Shown one piece after another: positions 19,993 to 29,521 of a stretch of DNA of 64,000 bases. Origin of the DNA: Streptomyces sp. HUAS MG91 (lineage in GTDB: Bacteria > Actinomycetota > Actinomycetes > Streptomycetales > Streptomycetaceae); the NCBI RefSeq assembly GCF_040529335.1, contig NZ_CP159534.1, positions 8,184,001 to 8,248,000 on the forward strand, in the 5' to 3' direction. The notes below the pieces were generated by a model. The model did not search any database. It saw nothing but the letters and a program-made list of their open reading frames with translations, and was not told the DNA's origin. Both the position numbers and the translations under genes were made by a program. Each line of letters begins with the position of its first letter. Within the stretch, counting starts at the first letter, position 1.

Positions 19993-21366
19993 CTAGCGGA
20001 GCGCGCCCTTGGGCAGCCGCACGTACGTCACCCGGGTCTCGATCCCGCTGTCCACGAGCCGTCCGTTCGCGTCGAACGCCCCCGCGCCGTCGGTCATCCC
20101 GAAGTCGTTGTCGTTGATCAGGGCCAGCGTGCCGTGTCCGACGACCGCCACCCCCTCGATCTTGTCCTGCACCCCGTCGACGGTGTTCAGGTCGACCACG
20201 AGCCGCTTCCTGAGCACCGGCACCTTCGCCGCCGCCGGGTCGTCGAGCTGCTCCAGGGACGGCGAGGTCGTCGCGTCGTCCCACCGGTCGCCCAGAATGT
20301 CGGCGCCGCGCGTGAGCCGCACCTCCTGGAGGCGGGCCGCCTTGTCGGTGCGCTCCTCGACGAGGAGCCGGTCGCCGCCGAGCGCCACGACGGAGGAGAT
20401 CTTCAGCTCGGAGGTGTCGTCCTCACCCGGATCGACCTCGCCCACCGCGTCGAAGCGGTACGTGTACTCGGCCGTGACGGCCTGCTTCTTCGGGGAGAAG
20501 CGGAACAGGCGGGTGGTGCGCGAGGCGTCCCCGGCGTTCCCGTCGGGCAGGGACAGCGGGCTCTGGAGCGCCATCACCAGATCGCCGTTCGGGAGCAGGG
20601 CCAGGCCCTCGAAGCCGCGGTTGATCTTCCGGTGCAGGAGCACCGACGGCAGCGCCTCGACGACCGGGTAGTCGGCGTCCTTCAGGTTCAGCCCCTTCGG
20701 TACGTACCGGGTGAGCACCTTGCCGCGCGCCGACACGTGCACGAGCGAGGGCCCGTACTCGTCGACCAGCCAGAAGGTGCCGTCCGCGGCCCGCACGACG
20801 CCCTCGGTGTCCAGACCGTTCGGGTCGTACCCGAGAGGGGTCTTCGCGTCGTACGTGTACGGCTTCTCGTCGCGGCTCTCCTGGTTCGACAGGCCGGTGA
20901 CGGCCTTGCCGGACCGCGTGGTGACCGGGATCGCGTCGAGGACCTTCACCCGGTCGCCGGTGACGCGGATCTTCACGATCGCCGGGTCGAAGCCGGGCAC
21001 GGGGAACGTGCGGCGCTTGGTGCCGTCGACCTTGATCTGCCCGTTGGGGCCGCGGTCGGTGACCGTCCAGAACTCGCCCTCGCGGCCCGCCGGGTAGATG
21101 TCGGAGCCGATGCCGCCGAGGTCGACCCCGCGGTCGTCGGCGACGGTGCCCGGCAGCAGCCCGTTGCTGAACCCGCCGAGCGGCAGGTCGCCGAGCGTGG
21201 CGCTGCCGGTCACCTCGGCCCTGCCGGAGGGCTTGCCGGAAGCGGCCGGGGCGCCCGTCGCGGTCCCGGCGACGGCGAGCGCGGCCAGCGCGGCGAGCGG
21301 CACACCCGCGGCGACGGTGCGGCGTACGCCACGGACGCTGCGTGAGCCGGGGACGAGCGGGGACAT
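19993..21366 (-). CDS. Secreted esterase-like/phytase-like beta-propeller protein
   Basis: A 457-residue exported protein of the phytase-like (esterase-like activity of phytase) family. A typical signal peptide occupies about residues 1-42 (basic start, LAALAALAVAGTATGAPA). The body has the family landmarks FSNGLLPGTVADDRG, IYPAGREGEFWTVTDRGPNG, LDTEGVVRAADGTFWLVDEYGP, and GFEGLALLPNGDLVMALQSPL, and ends with DKIEGVAVVGHGTLALINDNDFG. The family probably hydrolyses phosphate esters outside the cell, but few members are tested. ATG 21366 has an excellent AGGAGG site. Divergent from the hybrid regulator gene at 21599. Confidence 0.83.
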   Translation of the reverse strand: MSPLVPGSRSVRGVRRTVAAGVPLAALAALAVAGTATGAPAASGKPSGRAEVTGSATLGDLPLGGFSNGLLPGTVADDRGVDLGGIGSDIYPAGREGEFWTVTDRGPNGQIKVDGTKRRTFPVPGFDPAIVKIRVTGDRVKVLDAIPVTTRSGKAVTGLSNQESRDEKPYTYDAKTPLGYDPNGLDTEGVVRAADGTFWLVDEYGPSLVHVSARGKVLTRYVPKGLNLKDADYPVVEALPSVLLHRKINRGFEGLALLPNGDLVMALQSPLSLPDGNAGDASRTTRLFRFSPKKQAVTAEYTYRFDAVGEVDPGEDDTSELKISSVVALGGDRLLVEERTDKAARLQEVRLTRGADILGDRWDDATTSPSLEQLDDPAAAKVPVLRKRLVVDLNTVDGVQDKIEGVAVVGHGTLALINDNDFGMTDGAGAFDANGRLVDSGIETRVTYVRLPKGALR

Positions 21367-21598
21367 GGTGCCTCCTGAGGCGCGGGAACACGGACTGCGG
21401 GGGACCGCGTGAGCGGTGCGATCTGCGCACACGGTCGACCCCGGCGCCGAACGCCCGGTGACGGGAGGGTGAAGGGAAGGGGTGAGGGAGGGTGAACGCG
21501 TGGTCGGTGACGCGCCCGTCCCCCTGAACGGCGGTGATCGATACGATGATGCCGCCCCGGCGCCGTCCGCGCCGGGCGTGCCAGGGGAGGCCCACGTC

Positions 21599-22702
21599 AT
21601 GCGGCAGCACGTCGACCGACGGCACGCGCGGGTTCTCCAACTGGTTCGGGAACACGGCACGTTGCGCGTCGCCGACCTCGCGCGCGAACTCGGCGTCTCG
21701 CCGGTGACGCTCCGCCGCGACGTGGAGACCCTCGCCGCACAGGGCAGGCTCCGGCGGCTGCACGGCGCCGTCGCCCGGTCCGAGGAGAGCGCCGAACCAC
21801 CGCCTCCCGGCGGGCAGTCGGGCCGGGGCGTCGTCGTCGGCATGGTGGTGCCGACCACCGACTACTACTACGCGGATGTGGTGCGCGGCGCCCGCGAGGC
21901 CGTCGAGGCGCGCGGCGCCCGGCTCGTCGTCGCCCTGTCGCGGTACCTGCCCGGCGAGGACAGCGCGCAGGCCGACCGGTTGCAGGCCTCCGGCGTGCAC
22001 GGGCTGCTGCTCACCCCCAGCTGGGAGACCGGCAGCCCCGGCCCGGGGGAGGGGCTGCGGATCACCGAACGGACCGTGCCGACCGTCCTCGTGGAGCGGT
22101 CCGTGCCGCACGGCCATCCGGCGGCGGCCCTCGACAGGGTCCGCTCCGACCACGCCCACGGCGCCGCCGAGGCCGTACGGCATCTGGCCGCGCTCGGCCA
22201 CCGCGGCATCGCGCTGGCCGCCCAGGAGTCGCCCACCACCGCCGAGTTGCGGCGCGGCCACGAGGCCGCCGTCGCGGCGCTCGGGCTGCGGCCCGCCCCC
22301 GTACCGCCGCGTGCGCCGCTGCCGTCCGGCGAGGCCGAGCGCTTCGAGCGGACCTTCGGCTACCTGCGGACGGCCGTCGAGGAGCACGGGGTGAGCGCCG
22401 CGATCCTGCACAGCGACGTCGACGCGATCGTCCTCGTGCCCCGGCTGCGCGCCCACGGCATCCGCGTCCCCGGCGACCTGGCCGTCATCACGTACGACGA
22501 CGAGGTCGCCGCCCTCGCCGACCTGCCGCTGACCGCGGTCGCCCCCGCCAAGCGGACCGTGGGCCGGCGCGCCGCCGAACTGCTGCTGTCCCGGCTCGCC
22601 GCGCCGTCAGGAGCCCGCGAGCCGGGACAACACCTCGACATCCTCCCGGAGTTGCGCGTCCGGGAGTCGTGCGGCGCGTCGCTCAGGACAGCCGCAAGGT
22701 GA
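21599..22702 (+). CDS. DeoR/LacI hybrid regulator next to PL8 lyase
   Basis: A 367-residue regulator with a DeoR-type winged helix at the N-terminus (LRVADLARELGVSPVTLRRD, about residues 22-41) joined to a LacI/periplasmic-binding-type effector domain from about residue 80 (VVVGMVVPTTDYYYADVVRG, AAILHSDVDAIVLVPRLR, VITYDDEVAALADLPLTAVA). Classical DeoR proteins have a sugar-phosphate-isomerase-like effector domain instead, so the swap implies a free sugar or oligosaccharide as inducer. GGGGAGG precedes ATG 21599. Its 3' end overlaps the end of the PL8 lyase gene by 20 bp (convergent). It probably controls that lyase. A second hybrid of the same design lies at 57841-58968. Confidence 0.83.
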   Translation: MRQHVDRRHARVLQLVREHGTLRVADLARELGVSPVTLRRDVETLAAQGRLRRLHGAVARSEESAEPPPPGGQSGRGVVVGMVVPTTDYYYADVVRGAREAVEARGARLVVALSRYLPGEDSAQADRLQASGVHGLLLTPSWETGSPGPGEGLRITERTVPTVLVERSVPHGHPAAALDRVRSDHAHGAAEAVRHLAALGHRGIALAAQESPTTAELRRGHEAAVAALGLRPAPVPPRAPLPSGEAERFERTFGYLRTAVEEHGVSAAILHSDVDAIVLVPRLRAHGIRVPGDLAVITYDDEVAALADLPLTAVAPAKRTVGRRAAELLLSRLAAPSGAREPGQHLDILPELRVRESCGASLRTAAR

Positions 22703-25133
22703 TCTTCTGGGTCTGCCCGCCGGTTCCGCCGAGATCACCGAACGTCAGCTTCAGCTCCCGCCCCGGGGTCGCCGCCGTCACCGACCCCGGCTTCGACGTC
22801 ACGGACGCGACGGGCCGCCGCCAGATCAGCGTGGCCGCCTTCACCGCCCGGTTCGGGTCGCTGACGCACACCGTCGCCGTGCCGTCGCGCCGTTCCCTGA
22901 TCTGCACGATCAGCGGGGCGTCCACGGTGACCCGGTCCACGGTCCCCGGCTCCCAGAACACCGCCGACGTGAGACCGAGCGACGGCACCCGAACCCCTTG
23001 CCGCGCACCGGAGTTGACCGTGATGTCGATCCAGCCGCGGTCCGCCGCCCGTGCCGCGGTGCGAGGCTCGCTCGCGCCCGGCAGCAGCACGTACGCGTAC
23101 GAGGCGTCGGCCGGGTCCGTGCCGTGGTCCGCGAGCAGGGTGACGTACCTGCGGGTGACCGGATCGTCCGAGCCGCCGCCGTTGATGCTCTGCCACGTCG
23201 CCGTACGTTCCTCGCGCAGCGCCGTGAGCGTGGTGCCACCGGGGAAGACATAGCCGCCGTGCCCGGCGAGATGGGCCCAACGGGCGTCCTGGACCGTCGC
23301 GTTCGAACCGGGATCGGCCACCCGGGTCCGGCCGTCCACCGTCAGGCGCGCCGTGCCCGACACCCCGAGATTGCGCGTGTCCACCACGCTCTCCACGCCC
23401 ACGCCGTCCGTGCTCGTGATGCCCGCGCCGAGGCAGACCACCGCGTCGTCGAGGAAGAACCACGCCTTCCTCGCCCGCAGCGTCGACGACAGCCCACGGG
23501 TGTCCTGGGCCACCGCCGCGTACGTGCCGTCCGTCGCACCGCCCACCCATGTCGTGTCCGGCCGGGGCGCGCCCCACGCCCCGCCCTCGCCGTCCGCGAG
23601 CACCTTGCGCGAGACCGTCGTACCGGGCAGCCGGTACGGGTCCACGGTCGGCCAGTAGCCGTCGCTGTACTGCCCGCCGCCCGCACTGTCGTCGGCGGCC
23701 CACCAGGACAGCATTCCCGAACCGGTGTGCCAGCCGTGGAGGTTCTCGCCGTTGCCGTTCTCGTAGAACGTGATCGCCTTCGACGACATGGACACCGACG
23801 CCGTGAACCGGCTCGTGCGGTGCGTCGCGCGCGCCATCGACGGGAACAGCCGGTGCCCGGCCGGCTCGGCGGCCGCCTTCACCCCCGCGTCGGCGAGCAG
23901 CGCCGTGACCCGGGAGAGCGCGGCGACCCCGAGCGTGCGGCCGCTCGTCACGTCGCTGTACCGGTCGCGCGTGAACCAGCCCTTCGCGAGCGCCCGCCAG
24001 CGCGCGTTCTCCTCGGCGCTCGCGCCCTGCCCGAGCAGCAGGATCGAGGCGATGATCCCGTGGCCCCGGGAATGGTCGTCCTGCTGGACCTTCAGGGTGT
24101 CGCCGGCGACGAGGCCGCGGCTGATCGCGCGCCCCGCCACGTTGTCCATCACCAGACCGTCGTGCAGGAACGGCGCGTAGGCGGCCTCCACCGCGTCCAG
24201 GAAGATCTGACGCCGGCTGTCGGTGATCGCCCAGGTCGACCCGCCGAGCAGGGCGAACAGCCGGCTGAGGCCGTCGATGAGGACCGCGCCGTACGAGCCG
24301 GTGTACGGCACGTACGTGTGCTGGATCAGCGAGCCGTCGGCGTACAGCCCGTCGCCCGAGGTGACGTACGGGAACACCGGCGAGACGGAGTCCCGGGCCA
24401 GCGCGACCTTCGCGGCCGTGCCGTCGAGGATGCCGCGCAGCGCCAGGACCCGGCACAGATCGATGCGGTTGGCTCCGGTGCTGGTCCCCGAGTACGACGC
24501 CACCAGGGAGTCCGGGACGAAGTGGTCGACGGCCGCGATCGCCGCCGTCAGCTGCGCGGCGCTCAGGTGCTCGTACATCAGCACACAGATGTCGAGCAGC
24601 CGCTGCGGGGCGCCGATCTGGAAGTTGTACCAATTGCCGTACTGCTTCTGCGACGCGTTGAAGACCTGCTCGCCCAGGTGGTCCACGGCCGTGAGCACGG
24701 CGGTCCTGAGCGACGCGTCGCCGGTGAGGCCCGTCCCGGGCTGGCAGAAGGCCTCGGCCATCGAGCGGACGCGCTCGTAACTCGTCTGGAGCTTCTCGGA
24801 GTGGGCGAACGACTCGGTGTCCGTGTCGGGATCCGGGTCGCCGAACACGGCGTCGGGCCACAGCGACCCGTCGGCCGGGGCCATCGCGTCCTGCCACGCC
24901 TTCGCCTGCGTGCCGAGGGCGGCGAGCTTGGACTTGAACGGTTCGGCGGTCGGGCTGAAGCCCTCGCCGAGATACAGCGCCCGCCACTTCGCCCGCAGCG
25001 CGGCGAACTCGTCGTCCGCCGGCCCGTCCGCCGAGGCGGACGGGCCGGGTACCGCGACGGTGAGCGCGGCCCCGACGGCCGCCGAGGTGGCGAGGAAGGC
25101 GCGACGGGACCAGGGCAGGGACGGCGACGTCAT
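22683..25133 (-). CDS. Tat-exported polysaccharide lyase, family PL8
   Basis: An 816-residue lyase of family 8 (hyaluronate, chondroitin AC or xanthan lyases), cutting uronic-acid polysaccharides by beta-elimination outside the cell. The signal has a twin-arginine motif, SRRAFLATSAAVGAA. The aromatic patch is NWYNFQIGAPQ at 168-178. Catalytic residues are Asn222 (TGANRIDL), His272 and Tyr281 (IQHTYVPYTGSYG); the spacings 50 and 9 equal those of Asn349, His399 and Tyr408 in pneumococcal hyaluronate lyase. The C-terminal beta domains are complete. GGAG lies seven bases before ATG 25133. An inverted AAACGCTCA repeat upstream probably controls it. Which polymer is cut cannot be decided. Confidence 0.93.
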   Translation of the reverse strand: MTSPSLPWSRRAFLATSAAVGAALTVAVPGPSASADGPADDEFAALRAKWRALYLGEGFSPTAEPFKSKLAALGTQAKAWQDAMAPADGSLWPDAVFGDPDPDTDTESFAHSEKLQTSYERVRSMAEAFCQPGTGLTGDASLRTAVLTAVDHLGEQVFNASQKQYGNWYNFQIGAPQRLLDICVLMYEHLSAAQLTAAIAAVDHFVPDSLVASYSGTSTGANRIDLCRVLALRGILDGTAAKVALARDSVSPVFPYVTSGDGLYADGSLIQHTYVPYTGSYGAVLIDGLSRLFALLGGSTWAITDSRRQIFLDAVEAAYAPFLHDGLVMDNVAGRAISRGLVAGDTLKVQQDDHSRGHGIIASILLLGQGASAEENARWRALAKGWFTRDRYSDVTSGRTLGVAALSRVTALLADAGVKAAAEPAGHRLFPSMARATHRTSRFTASVSMSSKAITFYENGNGENLHGWHTGSGMLSWWAADDSAGGGQYSDGYWPTVDPYRLPGTTVSRKVLADGEGGAWGAPRPDTTWVGGATDGTYAAVAQDTRGLSSTLRARKAWFFLDDAVVCLGAGITSTDGVGVESVVDTRNLGVSGTARLTVDGRTRVADPGSNATVQDARWAHLAGHGGYVFPGGTTLTALREERTATWQSINGGGSDDPVTRRYVTLLADHGTDPADASYAYVLLPGASEPRTAARAADRGWIDITVNSGARQGVRVPSLGLTSAVFWEPGTVDRVTVDAPLIVQIRERRDGTATVCVSDPNRAVKAATLIWRRPVASVTSKPGSVTAATPGRELKLTFGDLGGTGGQTQKITLRLS

Positions 25134-25193
25134 GAAGAGCTCCGGGAGGCTGGGGATCCGCTGGGAGTAAGCGGTTTCTAGCACCCGGTGATT

Positions 25194-25229
25194 CAAACGC
25201 TCAAGAGAAACGCCCAAGGTGAGCGTTTC
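25194..25229. promoter_or_regulatory. Inverted AAACGCTCA operator upstream of PL8 lyase
   Basis: AAACGCTCA (25195-25203) and its exact reverse complement TGAGCGTTT (25220-25228) lie 62-95 bp upstream of the lyase start, with 16 bp between. A CAAACGCTCA copy stands before the sugar ABC operon (57821-57830) and a TGAGCGTTT copy before the second hybrid regulator (59001-59009). The DeoR/LacI hybrid regulators are the likely binders. Confidence 0.6.
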
Positions 25230-25259
25230 GATCGTTTGGGCAGGGGCGGGACGGGCCGC

Positions 25260-26654
25260 TCAGGCCCCGACCCACACCGTCGTGATGTTGCAGAACTCCT
25301 TGATGCCGTGGCCCGCCAGCTCGCGGCCGTATCCGGAGCGCTTGGCGCCACCGAACGGCAGCGCGGGATGCGAGGCCGTCATGCCGTTCACGAAGACGCC
25401 GCCCGCCTGACTGTCCTGCACGAACCGGTCGATGTCGGCCTCGTCGCCGGTCCACAGGTTCGAACTCAGGCCGAACGGCGTGTCGTTGGCGACCTCGATG
25501 GCCTGGTCGAGGCCAGTGACCCGGTACAGGGTCGCGACCGGGCCGAACGTCTCCTCGCGGTGGATGCGCATCTCCGGCGTCACATCGGCGAGCACGGTGG
25601 GCTCGTAGAACCAGCCGCGGTCCGCGAGGTCCTTGGGCCGCTGCCCGCCGCACAGCACGGTCGCGCCGCTCTCGACGGCATCGTCGACCAGCTCCTCCAG
25701 ATCCTTGCGGCCCTGCTCGCTGGCGAGCGGCCCGACGTCCGTCGCCTCGTCCAGCGGGTCCCCGACGCGCAGCTCCCGCATCCCCGCCACGAACGCGTCC
25801 CGGAACTCCTCGAAGACGTCCTCGTGCACGATGAACCGCTTCGCCGCGATGCACGACTGCCCGTTGTTCTGCACCCGGGCCGTCACCGCCGTCCGCGCGG
25901 CCCGCGCGACGTCCGCCGACGGCATGACCACGTACGGGTCGCTGCCGCCGAGCTCCAGCACCGTCTTCTTCACCTCGTCGCCGGCGATCGCGGCGACCGA
26001 GCGGCCCGCCGGCTCGCTGCCGGTCAGGGTCGCGGCGGCCACCCGCTCGTCGCGCAGGATGCCCTCGACCGCGCCGGATCCGATCAGCAGCGTCTGGAAG
26101 CAGCCCTCGGGGAAACCGGCGCGCCGGAACAGGTCCTCCAGGTAGAGGGCGGTCTGCGGCACGTTCGACGCGTGCTTGAGCAGGCCCACGTTCCCGGCCA
26201 TCAGGGCGGGCGCGGCGAACCGGACCACCTGCCACAGCGGGAAGTTCCACGGCATCACCGCGAGCACCACACCCAGCGGCCGGTAGCGGACGAGGGCGCG
26301 GGCGGCGCCGGAGTCCTTCACGTCCTGGTCGGACGGATGCTCGTCGGCGAGCAGATCCTGCGCGTTCTGCGCGTACCAGCGCATCGTCCTGGCGCACTTC
26401 GTCGCCTCGGCGCGGGCCGCGGCCACCGGTTTGCCCATCTCCGTCGTCATGACGCGGGCGATGTCCGGGGCGTCGGCCTCCAGTAGATCGGCGGCCTGCT
26501 GGAGCAGGCGCGCCCGGTCGAAGAACGTACTCGTGCGGTACGTGTCGAACGTGCGGGACGCCAGGGAGAGCTTCTCCTCGACGGCCTCGGGGGAGAGGGT
26601 GTCGTACGTCCGCAGCGTCTCGCCCGTGGCGGGGTTGACCGTCGCGATGGGCAT
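25260..26654 (-). CDS. gabD: NADP-dependent succinate-semialdehyde-type dehydrogenase
   Basis: A 464-residue aldehyde dehydrogenase of the succinate-semialdehyde dehydrogenase (GabD/YneI) branch. MPWNFPLWQVVRFAAPALMAG and KHASNVPQ form the cofactor site, LTGSEPAGRSVAA replaces the FTGS of other groups, the general base is in VLELGGSDPYVVM, and the nucleophile is Cys268 in NNGQSCIAAKRF. Length is typical. AGGAGG precedes ATG 26654. It may oxidise succinate semialdehyde from GABA or a related aldehyde; the short, single-gene context does not decide. Its 3' end lies about 30 bp from the operator region of the PL8 lyase. Confidence 0.85.
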   Translation of the reverse strand: MPIATVNPATGETLRTYDTLSPEAVEEKLSLASRTFDTYRTSTFFDRARLLQQAADLLEADAPDIARVMTTEMGKPVAAARAEATKCARTMRWYAQNAQDLLADEHPSDQDVKDSGAARALVRYRPLGVVLAVMPWNFPLWQVVRFAAPALMAGNVGLLKHASNVPQTALYLEDLFRRAGFPEGCFQTLLIGSGAVEGILRDERVAAATLTGSEPAGRSVAAIAGDEVKKTVLELGGSDPYVVMPSADVARAARTAVTARVQNNGQSCIAAKRFIVHEDVFEEFRDAFVAGMRELRVGDPLDEATDVGPLASEQGRKDLEELVDDAVESGATVLCGGQRPKDLADRGWFYEPTVLADVTPEMRIHREETFGPVATLYRVTGLDQAIEVANDTPFGLSSNLWTGDEADIDRFVQDSQAGGVFVNGMTASHPALPFGGAKRSGYGRELAGHGIKEFCNITTVWVGA

Positions 26655-26748
26655 GGGGGCGACCTCCTGTGCGCGGTTCCTTCGACCTTCCCGCGCCGCA
26701 CGGGGCCGCGCAACGCGGGGTCGCCCCGAGTACCCGGCGAACCGCCCG

Positions 26749-27210
26749 TCAGACCTGCTCCGCGAGCCGGACCAGGAACGCCGCCTGCGCCCGCACGATC
26801 ACCGCCCGCGCCGCCTCCAGGCCGAACCAGGCCGCCCGGTCCAGCTCCGGGAACTCGGCGCTCCGGCCGCTGCCGCGCGGCCACTCCATGGTGAAGGTGC
26901 CCGGCACCATGTCCGCCGGATCGAGATCGCCCTCCACCGCCCACACGATCACGTGCTTGCCGCCGGACTGGACCACCTCGCCGAGCGGCAGCGGCGCCCC
27001 GGCGGGCGCGGGCAGCCCCAGCTCCTCCTGGAACTCGCGCCGGGCCGCGTCCCAGGGCGTCTCGTCGTCCCCGTACTCGCCCTTGGGGACCGACCAGGCG
27101 CCCGCGTCGCGGTGCTCCCAGAAGGGGCCGCCCATGTGCCCGAGCATCACTTCGGGTCCGTCCGGTGTCCGGCGGAAGAGCAGGATTCCGGCGCTGCGTC
27201 TGGTGACCAT
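26749..27210 (-). CDS. NUDIX hydrolase
   Basis: A 153-residue NUDIX protein. The Nudix box spans Gly44 to Leu66 with the full pattern, including GEYGDDETPWDAARREF and QEELGL, the RE..EE core binding magnesium. It begins with RRSAGILLFRR and has the WSVPKGEY turn, placing it with the DUF4916/bis-tetraphosphatase-like group that acts on nucleoside diphosphate derivatives. ATG 27210 has GGGA upstream. It lies on the same strand as the GAF gene (47-bp gap) and the semialdehyde dehydrogenase. Substrate not predictable. Confidence 0.85.
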   Translation of the reverse strand: MVTRRSAGILLFRRTPDGPEVMLGHMGGPFWEHRDAGAWSVPKGEYGDDETPWDAARREFQEELGLPAPAGAPLPLGEVVQSGGKHVIVWAVEGDLDPADMVPGTFTMEWPRGSGRSAEFPELDRAAWFGLEAARAVIVRAQAAFLVRLAEQV

Positions 27211-27256
27211 GTGATCAGTCCCGGTGGAGTAGGGGCGGGCGGTGGGGTGCTGCTGA

Positions 27257-27787
27257 TCAGGAGTCGAGCAGGTGCGGCTGCACGCCCCGTGCCGTGGCGT
27301 CGGCGAGGTGCTGGCCGAGACGTAGTTGCAGGGGCCCCGGTGGTCCCGTCCGCTCCGACAGCAGACTGAGCGAGCCGACCGCCCCGTCCGCGGTGCGCAG
27401 CGGCACCGCGACCACGCACGCGAACCCCAGCGAGCGTGCCATCGCCGTGTACGACGGCCAGTTGGCCCGCGCGTACGGGTGCGCGAGCGGCACCCCGCGG
27501 ATCGGCTGCGCGGAGGCCCGGCAGTCGGCGCCGGGACCCTCGCCCCACGACAGCGCGGCCCGCTCCAGACGTAACCCGCGGTTGTCGGACGCGGCCACCT
27601 CGACCCGTCCGGTGGGCGGCTTGAGGACGGCCGCCGCCGACGGCACCTCCAGCAGCGCGACACAGTAGGCGACGAGTGTCGCGAGGGCCTGCGGCCCGCC
27701 GCGCACCGAGGCGTCGGCCACGTCGACGAAGGCCGTCGCGAGCCGTTCGCTGTCCACCTGGTACACCTCGTACGGCACTCCGCGCAT
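27257..27787 (-). CDS. GAF-domain protein
   Basis: A 176-residue protein made almost wholly of one GAF domain. The core shows RLATAFVDVADASV, AAVLKPPTGRVEVAASD, and SLGFACVVAVPLRTADGAVGSLSLLSER, typical of GAF sensors in Streptomyces GAF-ANTAR proteins. The RNA-binding ANTAR domain that normally follows is missing; only about 20 residues remain after the GAF core, so it is a stand-alone sensor or a truncated gene. GAGGGGG lies before ATG 27787. It may bind a small ligand and partner with another protein. Confidence 0.78.
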   Translation of the reverse strand: MRGVPYEVYQVDSERLATAFVDVADASVRGGPQALATLVAYCVALLEVPSAAAVLKPPTGRVEVAASDNRGLRLERAALSWGEGPGADCRASAQPIRGVPLAHPYARANWPSYTAMARSLGFACVVAVPLRTADGAVGSLSLLSERTGPPGPLQLRLGQHLADATARGVQPHLLDS

Positions 27788-27927
27788 GACGTCCCCCTCG
27801 CTCCGCTCCGAGCCCCGCCACCGCACCCCCGCCCGCCCGGCGAGAACGCGGAGCGGGCGGACTTTGCAGATGGGGTATGCCCCGTGAATGGCGGGCCCGA
27901 ACCGTCACCGCACAGGTGAACGCCTTC

Positions 27928-29460
27928 CTACATGTGCACGGCGCCGTCGCCGCCGGACATCTGCCGGGGCGGTCCGGCACGGTAGAGCACCAGTGTGACC
28001 ACGAAGCCCACCGCGAAGAAGATCGCGGACCATGTGTACGCGGTCGAGTAGCTCTCCATCGCGGCCTTCGCCTGCACCTGCGGGCTGGGCTGCTTGCCGA
28101 CCAGATAGTTCGTGGCGGCGCTCGTGGCGAGCGTGTTGAGCAGGGCCGTGCCGATCGAACCGCCCACCTGCTGGCTGGTGTTGACCATCGCGGAGGCGAC
28201 GCCCGCGTCGTGCGCGGCGATCCCGGCCGTGGCCAGGTTCATGGCGGTCGCGAAGATCAGACCGAGACCGATACCGGCCACGAGCAGCGGCGGCAGCACG
28301 TGCGGCGCGTAGCTGCTGTCGAGATCGAGCGCCGTCAGCCAGGCCATGCCGGCGGCCGCCAGCGCCATGCCGAGCGGCACGATCGGCTTCGGGCCGAGCC
28401 GGGGGACGAGGTAGTTGGTGGCGATGACCGACGAGACGACCATGCAGGCCACCATCGGCAGGAACGCGACACCCGTGAGCACCGGCGAGTACTGCAGGAT
28501 CTGCTGCAAGTAGTACGTCAGGAACAGGAACACGCCGAACATGCCCGCGCCGGAGATGAACATCGCGAGATAGGACGCGCCGCGGTCCCGGTCCAGGATC
28601 ACCCGCAGCGGCAGCAGCGGATGCTCGGCACGCGTCTCCCACCACGCGAACGCGGCGAGGAGGACCACACCGACCACGAGGAAGCCCCAGGTCAGCACAT
28701 CGCCCCAGTCGTGCGTCTCCGCGTTGCTGAAGCCGTACACGATGCAGAACAGACCGACCGACACCAGGATCGTGCCGGGCACGTCCAGCTTCGGCCGGTC
28801 CGCGGGCCGGCCGCCGTGCAGCAGCCGCGCCCCGCCCAGCAGGGCGATCACGGCGAACACCAGGTTCACGTACAGGCACCAGCGCCAGTCCAGGTACTCC
28901 GTGAGCACACCGCCCAGCAGCAGACCCACGGCGCCGCCCGCACCCGCGATGGCGCCGTAGATGCCGAACGCCTTCGCGCGCTCCTTCGGGTCCGTGAACG
29001 TCGTCGTCAGCAGCGACAGCGCGGCCGGCGCCAGCAGCGCGCCGAACAGACCCTGGAGCGCCCGGGCGAACACCAGCATGCCGAAGCTCGTCGCGGCGCC
29101 GCCCAGCGCCGAGGCCGCGGCGAACCCGACGAGACCGGTCAGGAAGATGGCCTTGCGGCCCACCAGGTCGGCGACGCGCCCGCCGAGCAGCAGCAGGCTG
29201 CCGAACGCCAGGGCGTAGGCGGTGACGATCCACTGCCGGTTCCCGTCCGAGAACCCCAGATCCTTCTGCGCCGAGGGCAGGGCGATGTTCACGATCGTCG
29301 CGTCGAGCACCACCATCAGCTGAGCGAGCCCGATGACACCGAGGATCAGCCATCGGTGTTCGTGGTTGCCGCCGCCTGCGTACGGAACGCCACCTCCGCC
29401 CGCGGACGGGGTTCCGGTGCCGACGTCGGCGGCGGTGGCAGATTCGGGCGTGCGATCCAT
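27928..29460 (-). CDS. DHA2-family MFS drug exporter
   Basis: A 510-residue transporter of the 14-helix DHA2 (EmrB/QacA) family, exporting drugs or natural products with proton exchange. The first helix has IGLAQLMVVLDATIVNIALPSAQ, the family motif D1; GGRVADLVGRKAIFL is the loop 2-3 motif A; GGAVGLLLGGVLTEYLDWRWCLYVN is the motif C/antiporter helix. The ATG at 29460 is chosen because TGGAGG lies seven bases upstream. No regulator gene is next to it on the right side; a 27-bp perfect inverted repeat lies 62-117 bp upstream of its start and may separate it from the antiporter genes. Substrate unknown. Confidence 0.88.
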   Translation of the reverse strand: MDRTPESATAADVGTGTPSAGGGGVPYAGGGNHEHRWLILGVIGLAQLMVVLDATIVNIALPSAQKDLGFSDGNRQWIVTAYALAFGSLLLLGGRVADLVGRKAIFLTGLVGFAAASALGGAATSFGMLVFARALQGLFGALLAPAALSLLTTTFTDPKERAKAFGIYGAIAGAGGAVGLLLGGVLTEYLDWRWCLYVNLVFAVIALLGGARLLHGGRPADRPKLDVPGTILVSVGLFCIVYGFSNAETHDWGDVLTWGFLVVGVVLLAAFAWWETRAEHPLLPLRVILDRDRGASYLAMFISGAGMFGVFLFLTYYLQQILQYSPVLTGVAFLPMVACMVVSSVIATNYLVPRLGPKPIVPLGMALAAAGMAWLTALDLDSSYAPHVLPPLLVAGIGLGLIFATAMNLATAGIAAHDAGVASAMVNTSQQVGGSIGTALLNTLATSAATNYLVGKQPSPQVQAKAAMESYSTAYTWSAIFFAVGFVVTLVLYRAGPPRQMSGGDGAVHM

Positions 29461-29521
29461 CGGTGGCCTCCAGACACCCAGGACACCCCCCGACCTCGCC
29501 ACCCACGCTAAGCGCCCCGCT

